Source: Flavobacterium sp. (GTDB lineage: Bacteria; Bacteroidota; Bacteroidia; Flavobacteriales; Flavobacteriaceae). From it: 38,199 nucleotides of DNA. The notes beneath the pieces were generated by a model. That model was not told the DNA's origin. It ran no database searches and worked only from the letters and a program-made list of their open reading frames with translations. Each line of letters begins with the position of its first letter. The stretch's first letter is position 1. Shown in pieces: positions 24,527-33,879 of this stretch. Location: assembly GCF_029945805.1 (NCBI RefSeq), contig NZ_JAQSDH010000023.1, positions 1 to 38,199 on the forward strand, read 5' to 3'. The translations under genes were made by a program, and so were the position numbers.

Positions 24527-27500
24527 TATTTAAGAATGATTGAGCTAGATTGTTTGAGTAAGTCTTCTAATTCTATTTTTACCTTGGCTACATAGGTATC
24601 GATATCTGCTTGATTGGAGATAGTTCCTCTTGGCAAACTAAATGAAACCGCTTGTGGCGCCGAAAGTAAAATAGCTTCTTCTAAAGCCGATTGGAATTGT
24701 CCCGATAGTGCTGCAATTTTTGTTTTCCAATTAACAAAAGACAGTTTTTGTAACTGGTATTGTAAGGCTTGGGCATCCAGAACTTTTATTTCCGATTTAT
24801 GCAATAATTGGTTTTTAGCTAAAATGAGGTGTTTTTCCTCAGGTGTTATTTTACTGAAATATTGATTAGCCTGTAAATCTGCCATCATTGTATCATACAA
24901 ACCATTGTACTCTTCTTTGGATTTGCTAAGTTCTTTATTTAGTTTCGCTGCGAGTTTGGTTAACATTGGTTGAACCGCATCGGGCTCTTGCAGCAATAAA
25001 CGGTTGTCGTGAATGGCATCTACTTCTTTTTTGATTTCTTCCATTTCCTCATCATCCGGAGCTTGATTGATTAAATCTACTAACAATATCCATAACGGTT
25101 CTCTTTCTCTTACAATAGCTGCTTTGCTAGTCCATTCTTTGAATTTAGCTTCTAAATCGTCTTTTTGTTCTAAAATATCGAGCAGTCTTTCATTACCTTC
25201 TTTGTTTTCGATATCCTTAATGAAATTGGTGTTAATTGGCTCTTGTCTTGGTGCATCACCACTAATGGCGTTGGCTAATCCTTTTAATTTTGCTAAAAAC
25301 TCGTTTGAATAAGGGAAAATTTCTTGATTTGGAGGACAATTAATTCCTGCTGCTAGAAACAAACCTTTTATCTTAATTTTATCTGAAGCTCCAATGATAT
25401 GAACTTCTTTCTTGAAGGTAGCACCATTTATTTTAGCGGCATTCAAATTCGTTTCTGTAGTTGAAATTTGTTGTGCATTTTTTAATAAAATGATAATAGT
25501 ATCAATAGCATCTTGGCTCCAACCATAAGGTGATTTCATAAAAAGACCTCTAATGTCTTTACCAGTTTTGGTAGCGTTACCGATAAAACGTAATATTTCA
25601 GAAGCGATAGGATGTGTTTGTACTTCGCCTTTAAAGTTAATTTCGTTTAGTGCATCAGGATTTCCAGCCATGGCTTTTGTTAAAGCCTGTCCCCAACGTA
25701 ATGCATCTGCTTTACTTTTGAATTCAGGAAATTGTCTGTCAGCTATATTTTTTAAAGCTTCCTCAACATTATCTCTGATATTACCCACATCTACAGTATT
25801 ACCACCTGCAAGGTAAATTACAGCTTCTTCCGCAATTTTGGCAATTAGATCTTCGATAGCTGTTTTCGACATCGATAATCGAGTGTCCATACTCTTTCTT
25901 GCTTGTTCCCCTTCGGGAGTTGAAGGCAATCCCATGGCATTGATTGTTTGCCCTGCGGCTAAGTATTTTAAAATTTCCGCACGTAGTTCTGGGTCTTTTA
26001 ATTTTTTTACAAAAATGTATGATAACGGAAAATCATTTCCTGCAGAACGTATTTCGTTTAAAACTGTAGCTTGATTTTCGTACCAACCATCGCGTACCCA
26101 TGCATTTAGATTGTGTTCTGTATTTGGCATAGTATCTTTGTCCCAAAGTTCAAAATCTCTCACAATTTTAGACACACCCTGTGTAATGTTAATTGTTTTG
26201 GTCTTGTCTTTGAAAAAAGCTACAATTCTTTCTTTTCGGTAGTTTTGGATTTGGTCTTCGCCAGAATTATTGAATTTCGCAAATTGTTTGGCAAATTCTT
26301 GTTCCCATTCTGAACCTACTTTAGTTTGTAATTTGTATTCGTCACCAATAGGCATTAAAATTTTATCTTCAACTAATTTTTTGATTAGTTCGTTTACTTT
26401 GGTTCTGAAAGTATCTGAACTTTTTGAAATATCATCGATTAGTAAATCGGCTATTGTATTTTCATTTGATTTTAATCTCTCTTTGCCGTCAGGAAGTAAA
26501 TCAATTAGAAAAACAGCACTCAATATTCTACCTTCCAATAAACTATCACCACCTTTTGATTTCCGTTCTTCAATTAAATTATTTGTTTCATTTAAAAGTC
26601 TTGCATTTTGAATTAATTGTGGTTGTTTTTGTTCGAATATTAAATCGGCAGGAACAATAGCTCCTAACTCTTTTTGTGCTACATTCTTTATGCTTTCATC
26701 AACAATTCTTAACTGGCTTCTTAATTGACCAGATGTACCTGCAGTATCAATTTCATTTAATACTTTTTTCCAAAATTTTCTTGTTGAAGGAAGTATTGGA
26801 TAATCGGCTACTAGATTTTTATTATCATCGGTAACATATCCGTATTCTGAACCATTAAGATTACGAGAGATTTCACCTAAAGCTGCTTCTAATTTTGTTT
26901 TAACTTCATTAATCACAGAAGGTTTTTTTTCTAAAACTGTTTTTCTTGTAACGGTATCAACATCTGTATCTGAAAATGAAACTTTAACAGTAAATCTGTC
27001 CATTAATTTTTGAAGCATAGAAGTATCCGTTAGTGCATTTTGCCCTGTAGCTACTAATAAAAACTTACCTTCAAAATTACTGGATAACTCCTGGGCTAAA
27101 TTTTGTACATCAATACTCTTATCACCATCGGTTCCAATAAATTGCTGTACCTCGTCTAAAACAATAATTGTTAAAGGAATTTTAGCACCAAAACTCATTG
27201 GTAATATTTCCGTTTTTATGGTGTTTATCAATTGCTCTTTTGAGATTGTATCTTGTCTAACAAAAGTGGCTTTAAAATTTTCTTTGACTTTAGCTTCGTT
27301 TTCAGCAAACTCTGGTTTCAGTTCCAATAATGCTTTTGCAATTGCACTTGAGACAAATAAGTTTTCATATTCTTTTTTGAAATCTTTGCCTTGTGCCTCA
27401 ATTAATGCTTTTAGTTCATCGTGAATGCCTTCTTGTTTTAGCCAATAAATGAATTTGAACAAATGGTATTGTTGTGGCAATCCTAATTCATTTAAGAACA

Positions 27501-27951
27501 ATTGTAAAAAAGAGCTACGAATATCTTTTGATGGAAAATCTTTAAGTGTTCCTGTTATTGCTAACCTTCCACTAATTTGTTGTTTTCTCTCTAATTCTAC
27601 AAATAAGTCATTTACTTCTTTAGGCAAAGGTTTTATCATTCTAGCTGTTTCGCCATTAGGAAATTTGAAGTCTTCCCAAAGATAACTTAGCATTTTCACG
27701 AAGTGAGATTTTCCACTACCAAAAAAACCACTCACCCAAACAGCAGGCTGTTTATTGTCAATATGACCTAGGAATGTGTCTAAAATTCGTTGCATTCCGT
27801 TTTGATATTCACCCTCACAAACAAAAGTTTTTAATTCGTGTTTGATAATTTTATATCCAACAGCATCTTTGGCAGTATTTATTTCAACAACACCATCATT
27901 TAAAAGGTTGTTTTCGTCAGGGTTTAAATTAAAAAGGTCTTTATTTTTCAT
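24526..27951 (-). CDS. brxC: BrxC, large BREX ATPase
   Basis: The 1141-aa product matches type 1 BrxC. After an N-terminal segment comes Walker A GFFGSGKS at 75-82 in the family's typical VWVSGFFGSGKSHF context, then Walker B TIIVLDEVQQF around 261-271, then VATGQNALTD and LMDRFTVKVSFSD as downstream AAA+/ORC-like elements. The long C-terminal half is helical. BrxC is an AAA+ ATPase essential for BREX exclusion and, in several systems, for methylation. The gene starts 9 nt after brxB and its stop overlaps the next start. Confidence 0.93.
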   Translation of the reverse strand: MKNKDLFNLNPDENNLLNDGVVEINTAKDAVGYKIIKHELKTFVCEGEYQNGMQRILDTFLGHIDNKQPAVWVSGFFGSGKSHFVKMLSYLWEDFKFPNGETARMIKPLPKEVNDLFVELERKQQISGRLAITGTLKDFPSKDIRSSFLQLFLNELGLPQQYHLFKFIYWLKQEGIHDELKALIEAQGKDFKKEYENLFVSSAIAKALLELKPEFAENEAKVKENFKATFVRQDTISKEQLINTIKTEILPMSFGAKIPLTIIVLDEVQQFIGTDGDKSIDVQNLAQELSSNFEGKFLLVATGQNALTDTSMLQKLMDRFTVKVSFSDTDVDTVTRKTVLEKKPSVINEVKTKLEAALGEISRNLNGSEYGYVTDDNKNLVADYPILPSTRKFWKKVLNEIDTAGTSGQLRSQLRIVDESIKNVAQKELGAIVPADLIFEQKQPQLIQNARLLNETNNLIEERKSKGGDSLLEGRILSAVFLIDLLPDGKERLKSNENTIADLLIDDISKSSDTFRTKVNELIKKLVEDKILMPIGDEYKLQTKVGSEWEQEFAKQFAKFNNSGEDQIQNYRKERIVAFFKDKTKTINITQGVSKIVRDFELWDKDTMPNTEHNLNAWVRDGWYENQATVLNEIRSAGNDFPLSYIFVKKLKDPELRAEILKYLAAGQTINAMGLPSTPEGEQARKSMDTRLSMSKTAIEDLIAKIAEEAVIYLAGGNTVDVGNIRDNVEEALKNIADRQFPEFKSKADALRWGQALTKAMAGNPDALNEINFKGEVQTHPIASEILRFIGNATKTGKDIRGLFMKSPYGWSQDAIDTIIILLKNAQQISTTETNLNAAKINGATFKKEVHIIGASDKIKIKGLFLAAGINCPPNQEIFPYSNEFLAKLKGLANAISGDAPRQEPINTNFIKDIENKEGNERLLDILEQKDDLEAKFKEWTSKAAIVREREPLWILLVDLINQAPDDEEMEEIKKEVDAIHDNRLLLQEPDAVQPMLTKLAAKLNKELSKSKEEYNGLYDTMMADLQANQYFSKITPEEKHLILAKNQLLHKSEIKVLDAQALQYQLQKLSFVNWKTKIAALSGQFQSALEEAILLSAPQAVSFSLPRGTISNQADIDTYVAKVKIELEDLLKQSSSIILK

Positions 27952-27960
27952 CTGTATATT

Positions 27961-28506
27961 TTATAATGTTATTGGTCTAGCTAAATAATCCCATCCATCT
28001 CTGGCGTCCAGTAAACGGTATTGGTTTTTTTCAAATTCTCCAGGAAAGAAAATTAACATCCGTCCTTCTATTGCTGAAGAGCATCCGTTTATCACGTCTG
28101 ACATTCTAGTAAATCCAAATAATGAAGACGCCTCTTTTATGGCTATCAATGTATTTTCATCACATTTGGAATTGTTTATTTTATCTAATAAAAAACGAAT
28201 TGCATATTCTTTAAAATCAACATCTAATTGGTCTACTAATGCTTCCGGGTCTTGGAAATATTCTTCTTTATAATCGTGTGCTGCCATCCAAGTTGGAAAA
28301 CAACTTTTAAGTGATATCTCAACCCACTTTTTACCTGATTTTATAGTTGTGTTTTCAAAATCTCCAATTCGTAAATCTATCTTACGCTGTTCTGATGGAT
28401 CATACACTAGAAACCACACTTTTTCTTGACCAGAAAGTGTATTGTTCCAAGGTTCTCTGACTACTTTATCAAAAGCACTTATTAGTTGGTCTACTTTAGA
28501 TATCAT
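27961..28506 (-). CDS. brxB: BrxB (DUF1788)
   Basis: The 181-aa product has the DUF1788 profile: KVWFLVYDPSEQRKIDLRIGDF in the N-terminal half, SCFPTWMAAHDYKEEYF in the middle, VINGCSSAIEGRMLIFFPGEFE, and the hallmark end RLLDARDGWDYLARPI. BrxB is a small core component of type 1 BREX without a defined enzymatic activity. Its start overlaps the brxA 3' end by 11 nt, and brxC follows after 9 nt. Confidence 0.92.
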   Translation of the reverse strand: MISKVDQLISAFDKVVREPWNNTLSGQEKVWFLVYDPSEQRKIDLRIGDFENTTIKSGKKWVEISLKSCFPTWMAAHDYKEEYFQDPEALVDQLDVDFKEYAIRFLLDKINNSKCDENTLIAIKEASSLFGFTRMSDVINGCSSAIEGRMLIFFPGEFEKNQYRLLDARDGWDYLARPITL

Positions 28507-29224
28507 TAATTTCTAATTTTTTTAATATTTCATTGCATGTAATAGAAGTCACATTACCAGAAAATTGATATTGTATTAATCCTCTTTTTGAGGCCTCAAT
28601 TGCTAACTCTCGTAATTGACTTTCATTTAGACAAAGAGCTTTAATCCATTTGCTAGTAACAATAAAGTCTCCTCTAAGTCCTTCTAAATATGCCATGATG
28701 AAAGCGAAAGCTACCATGTTATAGTTAACAATTGGCTGTGTTCTTATGTTTTTTGTTTTGCCTGTAATCATACCTATTTGCTTCCAGGAGCTGGCTAGAT
28801 TTTTACCTATTGAATGTCTTGTTACTTTTGAAAACTTATTTGGATAGTATAGTTCCACATTTTTTTCAAAATTTTCGACACTTGCTATATCGCCAATTCT
28901 TGTCTCATTTACAACATTAATACTTTCCGACAATAGATAGTCTGTATTCAAAGCATAGAGAAAAACGATAATTTTTTTATCATCATTTTCAATGTGCTGC
29001 CAAAAATATTTTAGGATTTTAAAAGAAGCTTTAGTTTTATTAAAATGATAAATTCTTGAAAGAAACCTAGCAGTTTGTTTTATACCATCTGCCGATTTTT
29101 TACCCGTTACATTATTTTCAAGAGCCTCTATATAATTATCATTTTCAAGAGAATAGTCTATAACTTTCTCAAGCTCATTGAACATTATTGTTCTGTGTGT
29201 GTGTATTGTTATGCGATTTGTCAT
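28496..29224 (-). CDS. brxA: BrxA (DUF1819)
   Basis: The 242-aa product matches DUF1819/BrxA: an early TARFLSRI segment, KASFKILKYFWQH, then SKVTRHSIGKNLASSWKQIGMI, followed by a helical C-terminal region that looks like a winged-helix tail (SQLRELAIEASKRGLI). BrxA proteins are small, all-helical, DNA-binding BREX components. The start at 29224 is 6 nt from the stop of the TPR-HExxH gene; an alternative Met at residue 14 (MFNELEKVIDYSLEN) would trim the N-terminus. It overlaps brxB. Confidence 0.88.
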   Translation of the reverse strand: MTNRITIHTHRTIMFNELEKVIDYSLENDNYIEALENNVTGKKSADGIKQTARFLSRIYHFNKTKASFKILKYFWQHIENDDKKIIVFLYALNTDYLLSESINVVNETRIGDIASVENFEKNVELYYPNKFSKVTRHSIGKNLASSWKQIGMITGKTKNIRTQPIVNYNMVAFAFIMAYLEGLRGDFIVTSKWIKALCLNESQLRELAIEASKRGLIQYQFSGNVTSITCNEILKKLEINDI

Positions 29225-29230
29225 TAATAA

Positions 29231-31192
29231 TTACTTAGAAAGATTTAGAGCCATTTCATATTCTTTTTTAAAATCCAGTCCAAGGTGCTGCACTTGGTCA
29301 GGCATTGCTAATGTCCAAGAAACATAATAATAGGCCAATACTTGATTTCCAGAAAAGCGTTTATCGGCAATACTGGAAATAATGTATTCTTTTTTGTTTG
29401 GGTCAATTCCCATAGTTCCTAACATTGCTGTTTCGAGTGCTGTTTGTTTTATGTCTTCTTGGGTTTTGTTTTTGAAGTAATTCAATGCATCAACCATAAA
29501 CATTACAATTGCCATATTGGTTCCAATTTCCTCTTGGTGTTTTTGGAATAGTTCCATTTCCTTTTTTTCGAAAGGATCTTCTTCTTCATTTAGACCGAAA
29601 GGGTCTTGTTGCAGCTTAGTTAGGAAATCGTCGATGTTGTTTTTAGTCTCGAATTTGGTTTCACTTTCGAGTTCGAAAAATTGTTCTAAGTCCAGTTGTT
29701 TTGCCCAATGTTTTACTAATTCGTATTCTTCCCCGGGTTTTCGGTTGTCTTTGTGAGCTGTAAATTCTTTGTATAATGTTTCTGCTAGTTTTAGTTCAGT
29801 AGTAGTTGCTTTGAACTCTGGAATTAAGTTAATGCCAAACAACTCTTTGAATTGCATCGCATTAACTAAGCTGTATGTTTTGGTTTTTGATACGATACTT
29901 TGTGGAGCGATGTCTAAAATTCGTTCATCTGTTACTGACGTAATCGCTTCTTGAAGTAAGTTGTAAAGCGACAGGAACTGATACGGTCTTAGTTCTGCAT
30001 ATTCTTTATATAGAAAATCTTCGATAAAAACATCGATAGCCGTATTGTAGGTTTGAAGATTTATACCATTAAAAATACCCTCTGTAAACTTTGTTGTCAT
30101 TGTTTCATCAACTCCCATACTTTTCAACTTCTGAATAGTTGGTTGAATGGTTTGGATGAAATTCTGTTTGTTTTTTTGAGTAGATATGAATACCTGGTTT
30201 AACTTTTCAGTACGAGCCTGGATTACAAAATCTAAATGGACCAGTTCGTGCATTACTAAATGCTCAACAGCAGGATAGGTACTTTTGTATTTTACAATGT
30301 GTTTATCACGGTTGTATCTTTCGGCAAATTCTACTTTAGCAGCTGTTTTGATTTCATCATCAGCGTAAATATCTATTTCAGTCCCACCTTCAGCTTCTAA
30401 TTGGCTACGGTATTTGAAGAATATTTTTTTACCATCAAAATCACCTGCAATTTTATTAGCTATATCAAATGCTTGTTTTAATGCATTATCGTATAATGTA
30501 TCTTTGTGTAAGGAAAATTTAATTGCTTGAATTGCACTGTAGAAAGCCGAGTGTAAATCGTTTTCAGATTGGGCAATTAATGAAAGTATAAAATGAACAT
30601 TAGGATACTTCTCGTTTAATTTGATTGTTTCCCAAGCGTACTTTTTAGCTTCTTCGAGTTTGTTTTCTTGAAACAATAAATAGGCAATGTTTGCCAACGT
30701 AATATGATCTGCCTTGTTTGCCAGTATTGCTTGGTCGTAATATTTTAACGCCGTAGTTACATCTTTTTTGTGCTTTGCAAAAATATTCCCCATCATCATT
30801 AACGCCCAGCCGTTAGAAGAATTCCAACGAAGTGCATCGATTAAAGCATTTATGGCTTCGTCTTGGTCGCCTTGTTCGGATAGAATTTGACCTAATATTC
30901 GATGGTATTCTGAATTTGTAGGGTTCTTTTTGATTAATTCAATTAGAATTGGTTTTGCTTCTGAAAAGTTATTGTTTTCACATAACGCCACTACTTTCCT
31001 CAAATCATTTTCTTGAGTACTTATTGAATTAATATCTACATCAACTATTACAAAACCATTTTCTATAGTCACTTTTGGTTTGAAGGAACCGTAAGTATAA
31101 TACTCTTCCAAAACAGCAACAATATTTTCTTCCGCATTTATATTTGGAAATATTGTGTTTAAAAAGTCATCTATTTTGTGAATAATCCTCAT
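29231..31192 (-). CDS. TPR protein with a gluzincin-like HExxH motif, first gene of the BREX operon
   Basis: The 653-aa product has an N-terminal lead (1-62), TPR repeats at about 65-230 (for example EYHRILGQILSEQGDQDEAI and ITLANIAYLLFQENKLEEAK), and a zinc-metalloprotease-like motif HELVH at 315-319 in the hydrophobic context EHLVMHELVHLDF. Possible third ligands are Glu391, Glu397 or Glu400 in IDVFIEDFLYKEYAEL. The C-terminal part is helical and acidic. There is no signal peptide or membrane segment, so it acts in the cytoplasm. TPR domains bind proteins, so it may sense a phage or host partner and cleave it. Being first in the operon, 6 nt before brxA, it should be co-expressed with BREX. 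I do not know it as a standard BREX gene. Confidence 0.85.
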   Translation of the reverse strand: MRIIHKIDDFLNTIFPNINAEENIVAVLEEYYTYGSFKPKVTIENGFVIVDVDINSISTQENDLRKVVALCENNNFSEAKPILIELIKKNPTNSEYHRILGQILSEQGDQDEAINALIDALRWNSSNGWALMMMGNIFAKHKKDVTTALKYYDQAILANKADHITLANIAYLLFQENKLEEAKKYAWETIKLNEKYPNVHFILSLIAQSENDLHSAFYSAIQAIKFSLHKDTLYDNALKQAFDIANKIAGDFDGKKIFFKYRSQLEAEGGTEIDIYADDEIKTAAKVEFAERYNRDKHIVKYKSTYPAVEHLVMHELVHLDFVIQARTEKLNQVFISTQKNKQNFIQTIQPTIQKLKSMGVDETMTTKFTEGIFNGINLQTYNTAIDVFIEDFLYKEYAELRPYQFLSLYNLLQEAITSVTDERILDIAPQSIVSKTKTYSLVNAMQFKELFGINLIPEFKATTTELKLAETLYKEFTAHKDNRKPGEEYELVKHWAKQLDLEQFFELESETKFETKNNIDDFLTKLQQDPFGLNEEEDPFEKKEMELFQKHQEEIGTNMAIVMFMVDALNYFKNKTQEDIKQTALETAMLGTMGIDPNKKEYIISSIADKRFSGNQVLAYYYVSWTLAMPDQVQHLGLDFKKEYEMALNLSK

Positions 31193-31284
31193 TCTTTATG
31201 TTTTGTATTTGGAATTGGCAACTCTAATTTTATAAAAATCCTTATGGTAATTTTATAATTTTAAGTTCAATTTAGTATAATCAA

Positions 31285-31316
31285 CAAACATACAAAAAAG
31301 CAACGGAAAGAAAAAT
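31285..31316 (-). promoter_or_regulatory. Predicted promoter of the BREX operon
   Basis: On the - strand TATGTTTG (31285-31292) is a perfect TAnnTTTG -7 element. About 19 nt upstream is a TTTT run where TTTG would be expected. Transcription would start near 31278, giving a leader of about 85 nt before the ATG at 31192. The -33 element is weak, so an activator may be needed. Confidence 0.4.
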
Positions 31317-31364
31317 GAGGAAAACCGTAAACGTAGGAAAATAAGGAAAAATAATGCAAAATAA

Positions 31365-31576
31365 TTTAGGGTGTAGGGTGTAAGGGAAAAACGCCTAAAA
31401 GATTTTTTATTTTTTAAGATTGTAATAAAACGGATTTATTGGGAATAATGGGTGCAAAATGGTTTTTGTTGTTTATTAATTTGCATTAATAAGTTCCGAT
31501 GTTACTCGATTTATTTTTTGAAAAAAAATAAAAAATGTTTGTGTTGAAAAGTGGTTACACCACCTTACACCCTAAA
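31365..31576. repeat. Inverted pair of GGTGTA repeats upstream of the BREX operon
   Basis: TTTAGGGTGTAGGGTGTAAGG (two GGTGTA units, 31365-31385) faces the inverted TTACACCACCTTACACCCTA (31555-31574), about 170 nt apart. The sequence between is AT-rich with poly-A and poly-T runs. The site sits between the BREX promoter and the 3' end of the primase gene. It could be a replication origin iteron set or an operator. Apart from these, the predicted promoter and the terminator, I see nothing in 31193-31688. Confidence 0.5.
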
Positions 31577-31649
31577 AGTAAAGTTGTACGGTGCAAACTA
31601 GTGTTATTTTTTTAGTCTTTATTTTTCAGTTAAAAATGATAGAAAATAA

Positions 31650-31679
31650 AAAAAGTGGAACTTTTGAGTTCCACTTTTT
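31650..31679. terminator. Bidirectional terminator after the primase gene
   Basis: A perfect 13-bp stem (AAAAAGTGGAACT with AGTTCCACTTTTT) has a 4-nt loop and T runs on both strands. It lies 10 nt after the primase-helicase stop and insulates the BREX operon from it. Confidence 0.8.
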
Positions 31680-31688
31680 GGTTGTTTT

Positions 31689-33782
31689 TTATTCTTCAAC
31701 TTCTTTGTTCCTTGCATCTACTTCCTCGTATGTAAATTCTTTGACTGCATATACTGGTTTTCCTTGCCGCATTAATCTGGTAAAATTGTGTTTTTTTAAT
31801 GCTTTTCCAAGTTTGTTAATAGTACCATCATTCAAGTTTAATTTTGTTCTGTCTGCTATTTTGGCAGCTATTTGTGAAGCATTTAAAAATAAGGTTGCTT
31901 CTTCTTTTGGACACGGTTCGAACCAGGTTAATAATAGTTCCTCTTCTGGACTATGTAATTGGTATTGTTCGTTATTGGCTGTTATTGATTTGATCTCTTC
32001 TTGGTCGAACCAAAACCTAAAACCACTTTTGAAAAGAAACAAAGCCTGTGAAAAAGCCATATTAATATCTACTTCGTGTTGGTATTGTATGCCTTCCAAT
32101 TCAAAACAAAGAAACCTGCGACTACCTGTACTGTCGTTTAAGAACTGAGCTGTGTTGACACTACCGGCAAACGATGCCCTTCTGGGCATTGTTTCGTTGT
32201 TGTGACCGTAGGCTTTTCTCATTCTTATTTGGGTTTTTGTAATGATTTCTTTGAGTGATCCAATTTCGGAACGGTTTAGGTTTTCTAATTCGTCAAGGTT
32301 AATAAGCATACATTCTGCCAGTTGTACTAACGTGTCTTTGTTATTTGGGTTTATTGTTCCAGAAAATAAATACTCCTTCAATTGTTTTGGAACTAAGCGT
32401 TCTACCCAAGTTGTTTTTCCTAATCCTTGTTTGCCACTGAACACGATTACTGTGTGATTGATTACTTTATCATCGAGTACGCAACCCACCATCGCTACTA
32501 ACCATTTCTTGAAACATTGCTGCCAAAGGTCTTGTTTTGTTGTTGTGATTGTATTGGCTAAATCAGTAATGTAATCGGTTTTTTCGTCATAAGTAGGCAA
32601 ATTATGAAAGTAGTCTTCAAATGGATTGTATAAGGGACAAAAATCAGAATATAGTAAGTTTCGTAATGATGATAAATTTGTTTTTAATCTTCCTTTTAAA
32701 CACTCCCGAAGCATTGAGTTTTCAATAAAATCATTCATAACATTCCACTTCTTTTTTCCGAAATACTGAAACTCTAACTTACCCGAAACGATGTTGTGCC
32801 GAAATACATATTTGTTTGTTAAAAATAGCTCTAAACGATCTATTTGTGTTGGTTTCGGTTTGTCTTCGCCGTCTTCATCTGATACATCTTCTATCGAATA
32901 ATTGCTTTTTTCTTTGGGTTTATTGGTTGTTTGTTTCTGTTCCGATTTCCCAAATTCGTGGATATTGCCGTAGGCACTATTCACAGCTTGAGTTACTTCC
33001 TTTTCATCATAACCAAAATCACTCAAAACATAACCTAATGCTTGTTGTAATGAGACTCCTTTTCGGTTTAAGTTACACGCTAATTGATGCACAAATACAT
33101 TCCGGCTACCATTCACGTATTGCACTTTTTTTTCGGTGAAATTTACGCAATGGGTGTAAATAGCATCGTAATCTAAGTAATCAGTCGCAGTCGCAGTTTT
33201 AAGCTTTGGAGCTTCATTAACTGTTGGCACTTCGACGATATTTGCTGTTACAAAGGTTTTTGCATTTTCATTTAAGTATAAATTTTCATCCCAAGAATAA
33301 AAACATAATCTCGTTAAATCCTTGCCCGATTTGTCAATTTCCAGTTTTAAAATACTCTCGTAATGAGCTTGAACTTTTAGAAACGTTTCTTTGTGGTCGG
33401 CTTTTGGTGTTTCTATTTTTACTAAAATTTTCAAACCATTTCCTGATGGACTAATGAAACTCGCAAAAGTAAACTCGGATTGATTGGCCAAATGCTTTGC
33501 ATTTTGCAAATCGGCTGCACTTAACTTGTCGATGTCTAAGATTATAAACTTTGAATATTCGGTTAGGAATTCTAATTTTCGACCACCAACAAATTTGCCG
33601 GAAGGTGTAAATGCAGGTAGCGATTTTTTGGCTTTGTTGTATGCTTCCTCTTTTTTTTCAGCCAGTGATTTACGCAAGTAAATAATACCTGGCTTGTACT
33701 TGCCGGTTTTAATCTCTTCCAAAATTGTTGAAATTGTTTTGTGTTCTACAACTTCGTTGAAGTTTTTGAATAGTGTTACCAT
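31689..33782 (-). CDS. Primase-helicase, BT4734/VirE-type
   Basis: The 697-aa product has two parts. The N-terminal region (about 60-180) is a BT4734/AEP-like primase domain: KFIILDIDKL (Asp83, Asp85) and SPSGNGLKILV at 111-121. A PriCT-like linker follows, then a VirE/VapE-family P-loop domain with Walker A GKQGLGKTT at 450-458, Walker B LINLDE at 493-498 and a sensor-like MPRRASFAGSVN segment. This layout is found in replication proteins of Bacteroidota integrative elements and phages. A terminator lies at its 3' end and an inverted repeat in its upstream spacer. It likely supports autonomous replication of the excised island. Confidence 0.9.
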   Translation of the reverse strand: MVTLFKNFNEVVEHKTISTILEEIKTGKYKPGIIYLRKSLAEKKEEAYNKAKKSLPAFTPSGKFVGGRKLEFLTEYSKFIILDIDKLSAADLQNAKHLANQSEFTFASFISPSGNGLKILVKIETPKADHKETFLKVQAHYESILKLEIDKSGKDLTRLCFYSWDENLYLNENAKTFVTANIVEVPTVNEAPKLKTATATDYLDYDAIYTHCVNFTEKKVQYVNGSRNVFVHQLACNLNRKGVSLQQALGYVLSDFGYDEKEVTQAVNSAYGNIHEFGKSEQKQTTNKPKEKSNYSIEDVSDEDGEDKPKPTQIDRLELFLTNKYVFRHNIVSGKLEFQYFGKKKWNVMNDFIENSMLRECLKGRLKTNLSSLRNLLYSDFCPLYNPFEDYFHNLPTYDEKTDYITDLANTITTTKQDLWQQCFKKWLVAMVGCVLDDKVINHTVIVFSGKQGLGKTTWVERLVPKQLKEYLFSGTINPNNKDTLVQLAECMLINLDELENLNRSEIGSLKEIITKTQIRMRKAYGHNNETMPRRASFAGSVNTAQFLNDSTGSRRFLCFELEGIQYQHEVDINMAFSQALFLFKSGFRFWFDQEEIKSITANNEQYQLHSPEEELLLTWFEPCPKEEATLFLNASQIAAKIADRTKLNLNDGTINKLGKALKKHNFTRLMRQGKPVYAVKEFTYEEVDARNKEVEE

Positions 33783-33829
33783 TTTTTAAAGTTAATAGTT
33801 GTTTGTTGCTCGTTGTTGGTTCTCAATTG

Positions 33830-33857
33830 TGTGAAGTTTGCAATCGCAAACTTCACA
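33830..33857. promoter_or_regulatory. 12-bp inverted repeat upstream of the primase gene
   Basis: Perfect arms TGTGAAGTTTGC and GCAAACTTCACA flank a 4-nt AATC spacer, in the 97-nt gap between the HTH gene and the primase start. There is no T tract, so an operator (perhaps for the HTH protein) is more likely than a terminator. Confidence 0.45.
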
Positions 33858-33879
33858 AGTTCCGTTACAGCTGCACATA

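Noticed and set aside
23629..27685. Many + strand open frames of 60-110 aa inside the BREX genes
   Set aside because: They lie wholly antisense to long conserved genes, have no independent motifs and no promoter-like sequences.
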